From assembly GCA_025201705.1 (NCBI GenBank), contig MU616780.1:1-42996 (forward strand): a stretch of DNA of 42,996 bases, given 5' to 3'. Origin of the DNA: Dissophora ornata (taxonomy: Eukaryota > Mortierellomycota > Mortierellomycetes > Mortierellales > Mortierellaceae). This document shows, piece by piece, positions 1-11,574 of the stretch. Numbering within the stretch: position 1 is the first letter of the stretch; every line of letters begins with the position of its first letter. The notes beneath the pieces are model-generated. The model was not told where the DNA came from. It made no database searches and saw only the letters and a program-made list of their open reading frames with translations. The position numbers were made by a program, and so were the translations under genes.

Positions 1-32
1 CCCCCCACAACCGCCAAACGATAACGCAATCA

Positions 33-2192
33 ATGGCCGGTCCCCTCACAATGTCTGCCTCTCATATCCTGCATCGAGGCCGAAGTGTCATCTCAAAGCT
101 CAACAAAAAGTACAGACTTCCCGCCGTTACCTCTGTCACCCCCGCCGACTCCACTGACGACCTTCCAAGCTCGTCCTCATCCTCTGTCTGCTCGTTCTCC
201 ACTACCCCCTCCGGCGACTTGTCCCCTTCCTCCTCTGCGTCGACTATCGACATCGACAACAGTCCTCCAGCAACTTCAGCTAATGTCCCGCAGGACGCAG
301 CTCGAGCTCAGCACTTCTTTGAGCTCGGCCAACAGCTGCTATTTGGCCGCCATGGTCACGCCAAAGATGAGACTGCGGCCACAGAATATTACCGCATGGC
401 TATGCAGCTCGGCCATCTGGAGGCGCAGGGCGCATTGGCCTTTTGCTACGAGTTTGGTCTTGGAATTCAGGCTGATTTTGTCGAGGCTGAGCGCCTCTAT
501 ATTCTCGCTGCGGAAAAGGGCAACGGTCTGGCCATGTCCCGCCTCGCCTTCCTCCGCAAGTATGGTCGCCCCTCTGTGAAGATTGACCGCATCGAATCCG
601 AATACTGGCAGCAAAAGATCAACCAGCAGGGACCTTCAGCACTTGCCTGGCTCATGGAGGCTGCGTCTGTCGATAATGACGACTGCTGCCAGTATGCCCT
701 TGGTGTCTGCTACCACGACGGCGTCGGCGTCGAAAAGAATGCGACCGAGGCCTTCCACTGGTATCTCAAGTCAGCCGAACAAGGCAACGCACGCGGCCAG
801 GGTATTCTCGGCTATTGTTATGGCGAGGGCTTTGGAGTAGAGCGTGATCGACAAAAAGCCATGTACTGGTACCGCATTGCAGCAGAACAAGGCGAGTCCG
901 TGGCGCTATACAACATCGGATATTGCTATGAGGATGGCCTCGGAGTTGAACGCAATGCTTACGAGGCTGTCAAATGGTACCGTCGCTCAGCCGAGCTCGG
1001 TAATGCCTTTGCTCAAAACTCTCTTGGATACTGCTACGAGGATGGCGTCGGGATCGGGGAGAACCTGGAGCTCGCTGCAGAATGGTACACCAAGTCGGCA
1101 GAGCAGGGTTACCCCTGGGCAGAATGCAATCTCGGATACTGCAATCAGAATGGCATCGGTGTTCCTAAGGATGACTCCAAGGGCGCTTACTGGTATCGCA
1201 AGGCTGCTCTCCAAGGACATGCTCGAGCTCAACACAATCTCGGATTTTGCTACCAGAATGGTATCGGTGTCCCCAAGGACCCCGTCGAGGCCGTGAAATG
1301 GTACATGAAGTCGGCTGAGCGTGGTAACATCTTTGCATTCCACTCACTCGGATACTGTTACCAGAACGGCATCGGAGTCCAGCAAAACCTGGACGAGGCC
1401 GTATACTGGTACTATCTCTCTGCGGAAGAGAACCATGCACCGGCACAGCTTTCACTCGGATACTGCTTTCGCAATGGTGTCGGTGTCCCCAAGGAGCCAA
1501 AGGAGGCCGTCAAGTGGTTCTATCGCTCGGCCATGCAAGGAAATGCACTCGCACAAAATTCTCTTGGCTTTTGTTACGAAGAAGGTCTGGGAGTAGAGAA
1601 AAACCGGGAGAAGGCCGTATTTTGGTACGAAAAGTCGGCGGCACAGAATAACCCTTGGGCGCAATGCAACCTCGGTTTTTGTTATGCGAACGAGATTGGA
1701 GTGGCACAGAACTACGAAATGGCTGTTAAGTACTACTCGTATGCCGCTGCGCAGAACCATGCCCGTGCACAGGACAAGCTTGGTGTCTGCCTGCAACTGG
1801 GACAGGGTGTCGCACAGGACGTGAAACGGGCCGTTCGCTACTTTAGACTGGCTGCTGACCAAGGCCACCTGGCCGGCCAATACCACCTTGCAAATGCTCT
1901 TGTAAGTTGAATCACTATGTTGCATGTAATGCATATCTGGGCACATTTATCCGAATCAATATCTAATTATGTGTTGATCTGGAATTGTCGATAATAGGAA
2001 AAGGGCTTGGGCTGCGAAGTTGATTTGGAGGAAGCGTCCATGTGGTTTGAGCGTGCAGCAGCAAACGGATGCAGGACCTCGCACGAGCGACTCCAGCGCC
2101 TTTTGGTGCGCTCCTGTCTGGAGAGTGGATTGGAAAGCAACTACAATGGATTGTTCTTGGGCGCGGTCGGGCACTGCGCACCTGCAGCATAG
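33..2192 (+). CDS. Sel1-like repeat protein, two exons
   Basis: Two exons, 33-1901 and 1998-2192, are joined in phase 0 by a 96-nt GTAAGT...TAG intron and give about 687 aa. After a Ser/Thr/Pro-rich, probably disordered N-terminus of about 90 residues come 13-14 Sel1-like repeats of about 36 residues. Each has a core like LGYCYEDGVGVEKN followed by A..WY..SAEQGN. Sel1 repeats are alpha/alpha solenoids that usually scaffold signalling or cell-wall complexes; no catalytic domain is visible. The repeats are unusual in almost always carrying Cys in the G(Y/F)CY core. The last repeat is split by the intron and restored exactly by splicing. The ATG at 33 is the first in frame, but only 32 nt lie upstream, so an earlier start cannot be excluded. 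An AATAAA lies near 2454. Fungal SKT5-like proteins are possible relatives; specific function unknown. Confidence 0.88.
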
Positions 2193-2946
2193 GTTCTCGT
2201 CTGTTCGTCCGGGGGCCGTTTCCTTTATCACCACTACCGCCGGCCTAGAATATGGCCCCTATACAAGTCGGCTTGCATCCTATATCCAAAGGCAAACAGC
2301 GTGTGCCTTGCATGTGTTGCTATTCTCATCTTCTCTGCATATCCGTTATTTTCATCATTGCTCTGCGCAACCTGTATCATGTATCCTGCCTGTCTATTAT
2401 CTTTTGTTGTGTCCTGTACTTGTACCGTCATTCATCGCCTTTTATACCTTGCAATAAATGCGACAATCTATATTCTTATGGATGTCCATCGCTATTCTCG
2501 TGCATGTCTGGTTATTTGTCTGTGGAAGGGAGAGAGAGAGAGAGAGAAAGAGAGACGGGGTCGCCTTGGCGAACAATGGCACTGATCGCTAATACTGTAC
2601 GCGACCTTGTACCGCTGTCGTCCTTCCCCAGGATCGCCTGCCTGCTGCTAATCGTGGAGTGGAGATTTCTGCTAGAGTAAACACAGGAAGCCCTCTGAAA
2701 TATAGACATGGTTCTAGTAGTATAATTCGTTGATGCCGCAAGGATTTGTAACACTGAGTGTTGTATTGTTGCATGCACACGTGCGTGCAGGCAAACATGT
2801 CCCACATGTCCCACACGTGTTGTTTTTTTTTAGCGTTTTTCTTTATTTTGTGCATGCTCTTTTGCATTAGCGCCTGCCGTCGTTTTTGTATTGAGAAGAA
2901 TAAGAAGAAAAAAAGCGGGTCGGGCGGAATAGAGATACACTCTCGT
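2193..2946. other. Convergent intergenic region (3' UTRs)
   Basis: This stretch lies between the tail-to-tail Sel1-repeat and PAT1 genes. It holds the likely AATAAA of the Sel1 gene near 2454 and a GA dinucleotide tract at about 2529-2555. Open frames here are short and look like no known protein. I see no RNA gene. Confidence 0.6.
2529..2555. repeat. (GA)n microsatellite
   Basis: An almost pure GA dinucleotide run with one AAAG interruption, in the intergenic space 3' of the Sel1-repeat gene. Confidence 0.8.
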
Positions 2947-5846
2947 TTACATAGAGGGCACAGAAACTTGGGAAGCATCCAGGCCCAATGCATGCAAGAA
3001 CAAGTTGACATTTCCAATCCTCTGAGCGGCTTTCTCTGGGGCGGAGCGCGACGTCTGTGCAGCCATCACATTCTCTAAAACTTGCTCCCTATTTGTTCAA
3101 CACAGAATTTATGCACGGTGTCAAAAAAAAAGCGGAGGTCGTTAGATTTACGTTGTCTTTGCAACTAAGTGCTCTAGGCATAAAGCGTCCACTATTGCCT
3201 ACCTGACTTCGGTAACGAGCACGTGCTGCTGTTCCACCGAGGCTCCAACAGCCATGGCTGCCAAGAAGCGCCATACATGGACATCCTCAGCCATTGTTGC
3301 CTTTGGCACAAACAATGCAGAAAAGTGCGTCTGCAGCTGACTGAATAATCTATTGTAGAGCTCATTCCACTGCTGAATCTCGCGATCATCCGGAATCGGA
3401 TAGTTGCCCTGTCCTTGCTTCAGAATCTCGGCACGGCTCAAGAACAGTGTTAAGAATGCAAGCCCAGGCTTGCTTCTAGCGACCCAAATCATGTTGTTGC
3501 GCTCAATAAAAAGCGCCAGCAGACCCACCACGATTCTGAACGGAGCCTCAGAGACAAACCCAAGGAGTGGCGGAACAATTGTGTTCATGAACAGCTCAAT
3601 CTCCTGGTTTCCTTGGACATCAGCGTACACCTCTGACTTGCACACGTTCAGCGACTCAAAATTCGCGACCAGCATCGTCAATAGAGTCAAAGTCTGCTCC
3701 GGCAACAAATGGCGGAGAACACGGGGAATGACCTTCTTGCCCTTGGAGTAGTTCAAAATTGAAATGAATGGGTGGGGGTGCACGATGCCGATAGGGACAG
3801 TGATCCGGAGCTCATTCCACATCTTGCGAGCAAGAACACTGTATTCCTCGTTCCACTGTTGAATCGCCTCTCTTGCGAGCTCCTCCTCACCCATCCTGGG
3901 TGGAGGAGGCTGCTGTCGTCGCATCTGCTCGAGAGCCAAGACATATGTGTACACGTTCTCGATCCATCCCAACACCGTGTGAGACTTTGTACTGACTGGG
4001 CCAGGCGATGGTGGCTTTGGCGAGTTACCTCCCGGGACATCATTTGCCGATCCACGTTTTGAGACTTGCAGGAGCTGACGAGGGTTCAATACCGAGTTCA
4101 CCGCAATCTTTCCAAGAGCGCCCTCGACTGTAACATTGGTGCGCTTGGGGTTACGCTTGGCATCACTGACGATTCTCTGGACCTGCTGCTGCATGCGCTG
4201 CTCCGTACGGCCATTTCCTCGGCGTCGGTTATCACTGGGTCCCGATGCATCCATCATGTTCCCTGGGATACCCATCTGCTGCAGATGTCTGTTACGGAGA
4301 GCTGTGTACACCTGGCAGTAAAAGTCATCTGCGTAGGGATCATCCGTCACTAGTTGTGAAATCTGAATGCGGTTGATAAAGTCCTTGTCGCTTTGGGTCA
4401 TCAAGCCGTTGTGTTTGGCCTATAATCGTTAATTTAGATATAAGTTTTTGAGTATCCTATATCCACTCGGTAGCAAACATACGAATAAGGTGTTTAGTGT
4501 CTCTACATCTTCAACATACAGTTTCAGCTTGCTTGGCTTGCCTCTCTTCACGACGCTTCTCCAAACGGGCCTGTTTGGCCTCCTGCTCCGCAATCGCGGC
4601 CTCAGAGTAGATGGGACGTCCACCGTTGATGTTCATCAGAGCAGCCTCAACCTCCTCCAAGCTCATCATCTTGCGCTCCTGCTGAAGTGGCATCTGCGGC
4701 TGAGTACCGGCGGTTCTTAAGAGTTGCGCCTCAATCTCCTCCAAGCTATGCTGGTTTCCTCCGGGAGCAGAGGGGCGCGATAGAGCGAACGTACCCACCC
4801 CAAAGACTGGGTCGTGAACAAATCCTGCATTTCGTCCGCCAAGATCTGTCGGCGTCATCGAGATTAAACTGTTAGATAACCTGTATCATCGGTAAACACA
4901 GCCTGCACAGAGTTGTCAAGAATCTGACTGGGCATGGGTATACATACCCATTCCTTTGGCAGTCGTGTTGCTGAAAGATCCCCAGATCGACGATGCGGCC
5001 TGAGAAGGCTATGTTTCATTATGTGTTGTGACAACATTCGTGCATCAGCTGTCAATAAAAGAGACCAATTCCATTCTAACCAGCCCCATAGTATTGAGAC
5101 GTCCATCGCGTTCAAAGATATCCGCTGCGCATACCTCAGGGAGACCCTTGAAGGTTTCCTGCTGGCCAGCTCCCTCATTCTCCCACAGAGAGGCGAAGGA
5201 TGAGCGGCGTCCACCTGTGAACGAGGGTTGCAAAATACGATACAGACATCAGTGAGAATGAAGAAGCAGCAGAATTACATATTGATCACGAGCTGCATGA
5301 AATACACAGCTCATCACAGGCCCTTCCCCATACGATCGACACTCTTCATCGTCAATGGACACAATACTCACCGTTGTGGTCGTTCTGCTTGATGTAGAGC
5401 TCCTCTTCCTGCTTGAGAGCTGGAGCAATCTGGCGAGTGTTGCTAGCAAAGTCAAAGTCGGTTCCAGCTGTTGAGAATAAACATAAAGCAAGAGTGTACC
5501 ATGATCAGTTGCTGGTCTGAAGAACGCTGATCCGACTAGTCAACCCAATTGCTGGGCCTAGAGCCTGTCCTGCTTTTTCAGTTGTGGCATGGACCGGAGC
5601 AGAGAACTTGCCTTCGCCTCCACCACCGCCAAAAGTCTCGTCGTTGAGGTCATCTCGGGTTTCTTCGAGACCATCGGCCAGGTTGTCGTAGGTCTCGCCG
5701 TAGTCGTAGATTTCAAAGTCCTCGCCGGTCTCGAGGGCATACTTCTGGACTTGGCGATCGAGCTCCTGCTGCTCCTCCAGGTTCAGAGCGATCTTGCCAC
5801 CCTGACGGCCTGGCATGACCGTGTTGAAGCCAAAAAAGTCCGACAT
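2947..5846 (-). CDS. PAT1: PAT1, mRNA decapping activator and decay factor, seven exons
   Basis: Minus-strand exons are 5846-5537, 5467-5372, 5214-5135, 4999-4948, 4845-4520, 4419-3203 and 3088-2947, giving about 740 aa. All joins except the first donor have good GT-AG signals and agree in phase. The donor at 5536/5537 (GTCGGA) is weak and is the uncertain join. Pat1 bridges deadenylated mRNA, Lsm1-7, Dhh1 and Dcp2 in P-bodies. Supporting sequence: the N-terminal MSDFFGFN start, a central acidic and Gln-rich part, two SLEE(I/V)EA motifs, the GLMTQSDKDF entry to the C-terminal domain, VEGALGKIAV, and the C-terminal NVNLFLHALGLD. The ATG at 5846 is chosen because the family begins M-S-F/D-F-F-G-F; an in-frame ATG at 5897 also exists. 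Length is near that of the yeast protein (about 800 aa). Confidence 0.92.
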
Positions 5847-6284
5847 TGGAATCGTGCTGTGGTTGTGTCGTATGTCCTGCTGTCCAGAGTCCTGCACCCT
5901 GTTTGTCGCGGCAATATTGTGTGGGTTGTGATGATGTCGCTCAGCGCGTCTCTGCTCGTTCGAACAGCGATGCTTTGGATGGATTGGAGCAGACGAGGAA
6001 TAAGCGATAGGAATGGGATGAGCAAAATGGCGCCTCCAATGTCACTGACGCTGGCCACGCATTAATACCTCTTCCAGAAAAATGTCACGAGACTCCTGGC
6101 TCTAATAAACGCGTTGGGCTTCTGATGATCCCACTGTTGACGACAAACTTGCTTGCGATTAGATTGAGCAGTTGATTCTCAATGTGATGAAGGAACTTGT
6201 AAGTGATCCTGTGTCGTATTCAACTGTAGCAACTATGATTCACTTGTAATAATACTAACCGAGCGATGGTTAATAGGGAGAGTT
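5847..6284. other. Divergent intergenic region, PAT1 promoter side
   Basis: This stretch lies upstream of PAT1 (-) and of the SWIM protein (+). A GTAAGT at 6198 and a CTAAC...TAG just before 6277 look like an intron upstream of the SWIM CDS, so a 5' exon or a remnant of a longer transposase may lie near 6120-6197. The frame there is broken by a stop near 6157. Nothing else is recognised. Confidence 0.4.
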
Positions 6285-7372
6285 ATGGCTACCACAGAAA
6301 ATTCAAAGGAGAACCGAGACGACGTCGATGGCGATGGGTATCATGGTCCTGTCAGTAACGACAGCGGTGATTGCGGTGATGTTGGCGCTGATGTTGGCAT
6401 CAAGGTTAGTGGCGTACCTGATTATTGTGCCTGTGCTGTAAAAAAACCCCCTGCAACGTACTAACGCGATGATGATGTCTAAATCTGCTATAGCCATTGA
6501 AGGCACGCATTGCAGAAGAGCTCAGCGGCATAGTGGTGAACAGAGTGGCAGGGCTATATTCGAGGCCCATGAACCCAAGTCTTGGATTTACAGAAGTATT
6601 GGATGCTTTGCTATCGTCAAGAAAAGCGTATGCTGCTATCGATACGAACAATTACATCGAGTTTTGGCACAACACTCTCAAGAGCCACTTTTTCAGGAAC
6701 AAGCAGCATCGGCACCCTGACACAGGCATCTATGTCCTTGCTACCTTAGCAGTGCCGCACTTCCAGCAAAAGTGCATGCGGAGCATCGTCAACGTCGGCA
6801 GGATGAACCCTGTCCAAGCAGAGGAGCTTCAACTCACGCTGCTTGCAACCGAGCATATCAAGACCAGGAAATCAAAGGGATACATCGGTGCATACATCTC
6901 ACAAACGTCTGACCTTACTTTCCGTGTAGAATCTTTCACAGACATCACAGCTGGCTATGACGTCGAGGTTGATTTCTCCAGGACACCCATCGGCCATATC
7001 ACTGGATGCTCCTGCAAGTATTTCCACAACAACAGGAGTTGCTGCAAGCACATTGTCTTGGTGCAGCCGGAGGTACCTCTCATCAAATTCCTTAGCGCTG
7101 ATTACTGGGAACACGAAGCGAATTTTGAACTAGGAATGCTCGAGTCATGCTTGCAGGACGATTCGGCCAATGCTGCTCCAGAGGTGGATCATATTGCTAT
7201 TTGTATTCAACGTCTCTGGCTCTTGGAGGAACTGAGGGATAAGAAAAGCGATTATCCTCAGAGGGTACAGCTCCAAATGAAACTGCAAGAGACGCTCGAT
7301 CTTTTTGAAGCAACATTTCCTCGTTTTCAGGGTCAAGATCTTTACAACAAGCGGCCACGACAACGGTACTAG
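6285..7372 (+). CDS. SWIM zinc-finger protein, probable MULE-transposase remnant
   Basis: Exons 6285-6404 and 6494-7372 join in phase 0 (GTTAGT...CTATAG) and give 332 aa. An acidic Asp/Asn/Gly-rich leader of 40 residues precedes the conserved part. Around residues 205-225 is a SWIM motif, C-x-C-x(n)-C-x-H, seen as CSCKYF...CCKH. SWIM fingers occur in MULE-type transposases and in nuclear regulators. The segment before the finger (NYIEFWHN..LK and PHFQQKCMR) resembles the region between catalytic core and SWIM in fungal MULE transposases, but no DDE catalytic core is present. It is probably the C-terminal half of a transposase, possibly domesticated. A related copy lies on the other strand at 8574-9164. 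A likely polyadenylation signal (AATAAA) lies near 7405. The start rests on the spliced phase and is less certain than the SWIM part. Confidence 0.65.
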
Positions 7373-8573
7373 AAGATAGATTGCTATGAGATGTGTCAAG
7401 CACCGAATAAAAGTGTGTTAGTTGGAGACTGGTAGCAATTAAACAGGGGCTCCAAGGATCATTTAAGGTTCACTCGCACAGATCCCATGCATAGCATTCA
7501 AGTCGTTGCCATGGGGAATAAAATTGTCTACAAAATAAAAGAAGGTTGAGCGAAATCCATCCAGTATTCGTGATTTTCTATGCGACTTTGTCATACAATT
7601 CAGTATCTGCAAAGCCGTTCGGTACATATAAAGCGTGTGCCACTCTTTCAACGATCCTTTGGTAGGATTGTCTATGCGACTACGCATTGGGACATTGATA
7701 CAGCTACCTATCAAGGCCGGGTTTTCGAAAATCGGTACAGTATCCACCGACTTCACCCATGAGCATATGCCCATTTTGAACAATTTACGACATCCTGGAG
7801 ACTTTGAGCATAAGTGAACCTATGCTCTCCATTGTCATTAGGTACTCATCCCAGTCTTGTTAGGTTCCTCAGTACAGTCTCGATTATTGGCGAAAAAGAT
7901 TAGCTGGGGGAAATGCGTTGATATGTTGAAGAATAAAGAACTTCACCATCACTTTTTCAAAACCGCCCAAAATGACAGGATAGTTGGATGTGTCAACGGA
8001 GAACATGGAACGCGTATTATACACAGTTTTTAGACAGCGGAAACAGTATCGCACCTATGCAGAAAGTAGCTGTATTGGCAAAAGTATCGGTTTTCATGAC
8101 ATGCTACTAAGTAAACTCCACCATTTCTCCACCGTTCGCGATGAAAGTAGTTTTATTTTGTCAAAATTCACTATTTACATATATTAATGGCGCACATAGG
8201 GGTGGAAAGATGGCAGCACATTGAGGAATATTCAGTTTTCTTTTCAAAAAACCTGTTAAGAAATGCCAACCGGCACTTAAATCAAGCATAGAATAGTCAT
8301 TTCTCAACAGATCCCCGTCAAACAAGTTTTATATTATTAGAATAGTGTCCTTAGTATTTATAATAGCGTTTGGGTGCCTCCATCATCGCCAGATATGATG
8401 CTGTGAATGGTTTTCTGTCGCTGCGAGGAATGGCAGCTGTGTCCCTCGAGATTTTGCATTAGGTTAGCACGGAGACACCTTATTTCTAATTTTACTGGGG
8501 CAGCGTGAGAACGAGGCAAGGCAGAGACTTAGAGAAAAAAGATTTTTTTTATTTATTTGGCTGTCATCTGGTG
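7373..8573. other. AT-rich gene-poor stretch
   Basis: About 1.2 kb between two convergent SWIM-protein fragments. Only short, AT-rich open frames occur, none recognisable. It may hold decayed transposon sequence linking the fragments, but I see no terminal repeats or conserved motif. Confidence 0.4.
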
Positions 8574-9164
8574 CTATATGAAAAGTGCTAGTAGCGCTGC
8601 CTTATTGTTCAGACCTTGGCCTGGTAATGCGTGAAAGGATGGTTCATAAATAGCGAGAACCTGCTGTAGCAGCTCATTTATCTTCTCTTCTTGAGGTAGC
8701 TGCTTTGTCCGATCGCGCATTGCCTCTAGATCATGGAGACGTTGCAAAAGGTGGGCTAAGAGCATCGATATCGTGCTTTCCGCGCTTGGTCTGACCTCTT
8801 CTGAAGGTTCTAGCATGTCCAGGCTAAAATTGGACTCGTAGTTCCATTGTTCTTCGCGGCAAAAGGTCATCGGAGGCAACCCCAGCTGCACAAAGGTGAT
8901 ATGCTTGCAACAATCTGAATGCGAGCGAAAATACTCGCATGTGCAGCTGATTCTTATGCACTAAGAGAAATACAATTGACTAGTCATGGCTATACATACC
9001 GCGATAGAGACGCCCCCAACTGCCAGAGTATCAACAGCTACACCGCTTGCATCATTATCAGCATCGCTATCACGAGCACCGTTTATCGGGGTATCATTGA
9101 TTTCATCAACGCTGTCTTCGGCTGTGTTGCCATCGGCCGTTGTCAGCACCGCGTTCTGTAGCAT
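8574..9164 (-). CDS. Second SWIM zinc-finger fragment (paralogue of 6285-7372)
   Basis: Minus-strand exons 9164-9000 and 8960-8574 join in phase 0 (GTATGT...TTAG) and give about 183 aa. The N-terminal 55 residues are rich in Asp, Asn, Ala and Val, like the leader of the first SWIM protein. The second exon opens directly with a SWIM motif (CTCEYF, then CCKH) and continues with a C-terminal helix region paralogous to the first copy; shared spacing includes NFxLxMLE and, near the end, GQxLxNK. The segment preceding the finger in the other copy is absent. A TATAAAAG-like site and further acceptor-like sites lie just upstream near 9205, so the true 5' end is uncertain. It lies directly downstream of the Crinkler N-terminal module on the same strand. 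Likely a truncated transposase-derived gene or pseudogene. Confidence 0.55.
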
Positions 9165-9331
9165 TTAGAATACACGAATACCTGACGCGTTAGTACAAAC
9201 TATAAAAGTATATAAGCCTACCCCACAACGAGCCAGCAAAGATACTTATTGGAGACAAAGGTCTTGGAACAACAGGAATGGTAATTGACGCGTCATAAAA
9301 AATAGTCGCAATTCATGCAATTCATGAGTAC

Positions 9332-9662
9332 CTGTTGCTTGTTCCGGTCATTGAATAATAATGATGGTCTCTTCTGGTGGTTGACTTAAGCCAAACACTT
9401 TGACTAGGTTGTTGGTTGCGCGTAGCTTTTTTGCATTTGTTTGATTCACCAATTTGATTGGTTTCTCTTCCTCTTCATCAAGAATTGGGATTAAAACCTG
9501 CCCGAGGACGAGTTCCAATGCCGGGATGTCGTCAAATCGGGGAGTAATCTTTGTCTTGATCGCATCCTTGAGGTCGCCAACCGTGTCTTCCAAAGAGATT
9601 TTGACTGGAAATGGTATGGAATCTCCTTCTACAACGCAAAAGAGTTTAATCCCGTCGTCCAT
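9332..9662 (-). pseudogene. Crinkler (CRN) N-terminal ubiquitin-like module with in-frame TGA
   Basis: From the ATG at 9662 an open frame of 104 aa ends at a TGA (9348-9350). It matches the ubiquitin-like N-terminal header of Crinkler-RHS proteins: an opening LFCVVEG strand, FPVKIS, DTVGDLKDAIK, FDDIPA, and a final beta strand ETIIIIQ. The second Crinkler at 37036 has the same layout (LFCLVDG, SVSDLKDLIK, FDDIPA, then IIVQRPPPG). There the Gln is followed by Arg and then by a phase-1 intron. Here the Gln is followed by TGA and then by a donor-like G|GTACTC, also in phase 1. Read through, exon 1 would be 331 nt, against 340 nt in the other copy. A nonsense change, probably CGA to TGA, is therefore inferred. 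No downstream Crinkler exon is found; a SWIM fragment follows instead. Confidence 0.75.
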
Positions 9663-10438
9663 TGTCTATTGCAATCTAACGAGGTTGATTATTAATTAAC
9701 GATCTTGGGCAGGAAATTTTTTTCGTGGCATTTCCTCAATCCATCTCCTCTCTCATCCATCCTTCAACTGACTCACTCATCCGTCCTTCTTCTGACTCGC
9801 TCTATCCACCCTTCTACCGACCGTTGCCAATCAGGTAATTAACTCAATCAGACATCTTTTTATTTAATTGACCAGCCATGATTCTTCATGCAACACCTTA
9901 ATCAATCTAATACTTGATTAATATTTTTTCTTCCACTCTAGGTTCATTTTCTATCTGTCTTCGGCGGACGCGTGGGAAGTGAAAGTGATGAACCTCTTGA
10001 TGACTACAAGGAATCGGCGATCGAGGCCCTTCGGACAAGAGAGCTAAGAAATACAGAGCCAGCCGACATAATGTAGGGATGCTTGGTTACTATTCTAGAA
10101 CACACGATGGAGCTTATGAAGCTATATCATGGATAGTAACGCCACTGTTCCTTGCTTTTCATAGGATTCTTGCTGGCACATTCGCTCCTTGGAGCCCCAC
10201 CGCCAGGATGACGAATATCTTCCCCAAGCAATGTCTCAAGAAAATACGAGGCTCTCTTACAAAGAAAATGGATGCGATCGACATCGAAGATGCATCTATC
10301 CTTCGTTCAATTCGCGTAAGATGCACTTTGGATCATTTGTAATAATGCATGCAATATACGTTTATTATTTCATTGCATGCTAATACTGTGTGTTCTCCTT
10401 AGCATCGAACAAACAGTGAACTTGAGAAGGCGGTTGAG
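9663..10438. other. Pyrimidine-rich leader and decayed exons
   Basis: A CT-rich plus-strand tract at about 9727-9830 (repeated ATCCATCC and CTGACTC) is typical of fungal promoters and leaders. It is followed by acceptor-like CTCTAG at 9942 and a short acidic open frame (about 9984-10076). Further broken frames near 10080-10430 probably belong to the upstream part of the pseudogene at 10439-11265, but I could not join them without stops. Confidence 0.35.
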
Positions 10439-11265
10439 GGGTGGAGGAGCTGCCTGCTAGAGAGAAAGGAGGGATATCGGAGGAAACCCTCGTTGCAAAC
10501 CACGTGTCCCCCATCCTCACGGCATTCGCTCATGACCCGGCGCTAGAGATCTCTGCACATTTGTAAGTTCAAATCCAGCGTAATTGATAATGACTCGCTG
10601 CTGTTCTGTTCATTTGCTAAAGAATGTTTGTTCCATTGCCTTTCAATTAGCCCCAACACCAACTCCAGCACTCAAAAAAAGCAAGGCAACAAGCCTGACC
10701 GCCCGGATTTTAAAGTAATGATTGGAGAGAAGGAAGTGTCCTTCGGTGAGGTCACAGGCCCTACCCAAAGGAACGACAAGAAGAAGAATGGTTGGGATCT
10801 TTACAGACTTTCCCGGTTTGGGACGGCTGTACTGAACAAGGGAGCTCCGGTCGTACCTCTGATTCAGGTGGTCGCTGATGTTGGTACCGTATATGTAACA
10901 GTAACAAGAGGGAGCAGTGGAGGAGGCAAGGATCTAGGGAATAAGCAAGTGTCTAGGGAATGGGCAGGAACGAATGCCGTTTATTATACAGAAGAGGAGG
11001 GGTATTTATATGTGTAGTGTACAAGGAGGGAGGTGTGGTTATGGACGAGGTTACTATGAAACGGTTGCAGAGACGCGGTGAATATACCGACTATGAAACA
11101 GTAGGCAATACTGCAACAGTATACTGCCACTTTGTCAAGGCTCGAGGAGTCCTGGTACTGGCGGAAGTCGGTGTATTCTCGGTCCCCACAGCTACTATCC
11201 ACATGGGAGCACTGCTGGCCTCCCTTCCTACCCTTTTCTGGTACCAAGTACGTGTACAGCTGTAA
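10439..11265 (+). pseudogene. PD-(D/E)XK-like accessory protein, frameshifted
   Basis: A coding exon at 10439-10562 joins in phase 2 to an exon starting at 10651 (GTAAGT at 10563, AATTAG before 10651). It runs open to a TAG at 11015-11017 and continues in another frame to 11265. At 11012-11021 the pentamer GTGTA is present twice in tandem; a single copy would keep one frame through both halves. The protein has RPDFKVMI, then VSFGEVTGP and WDLYRLSRFG, then PLIQVV, and after the shift VLVLAEVG.F..PT and LLASLPTLF. RPD...GEV..P resembles the D...ExK pattern of PD-(D/E)XK nucleases, but the Lys position is Thr. The upstream end is unresolved (TGA at 10435). An accessory-protein family typical of Crinkler C-termini is suspected, not shown. 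Confidence 0.5.
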
Positions 11266-11574
11266 TCCCTAAAAAAAGCACTCTTGTTGTATCTCAGAAC
11301 AGTATTAGCTTTGACTTGTTGAACATCCATAGAATTGCATCAAATGGTTAGAGGATCACCCCAATTCGCTGAAAAGGTCCTGGTCATCCGCCGATCTCGT
11401 GTATATCAAGAAATATCTCAATTGAGCAGTCTATCTGCACCGAACGTTACCTTAGTGTAAGAATAAATTGGCTGCCAGCACTTGAGGAGACACAATCCGT
11501 TCTTTACGACACACTGGGTGCGCTTAACCCCGGATGACCCTTGCTGCCCTTCGTGTGGGCGAGCTCAAGGAAGT
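11266..11574. other. Intergenic stretch without recognisable content
   Basis: About 300 nt between the frameshifted accessory gene and the Cys-containing minus-strand open frame. I see no gene, repeat or RNA in it. Confidence 0.4.

Noticed and set aside
583..1946. Several long open frames on both strands inside the Sel1-repeat gene
   Set aside because: The 108-bp repeat period keeps alternative frames open; they shadow the Sel1 frame and have no family features.
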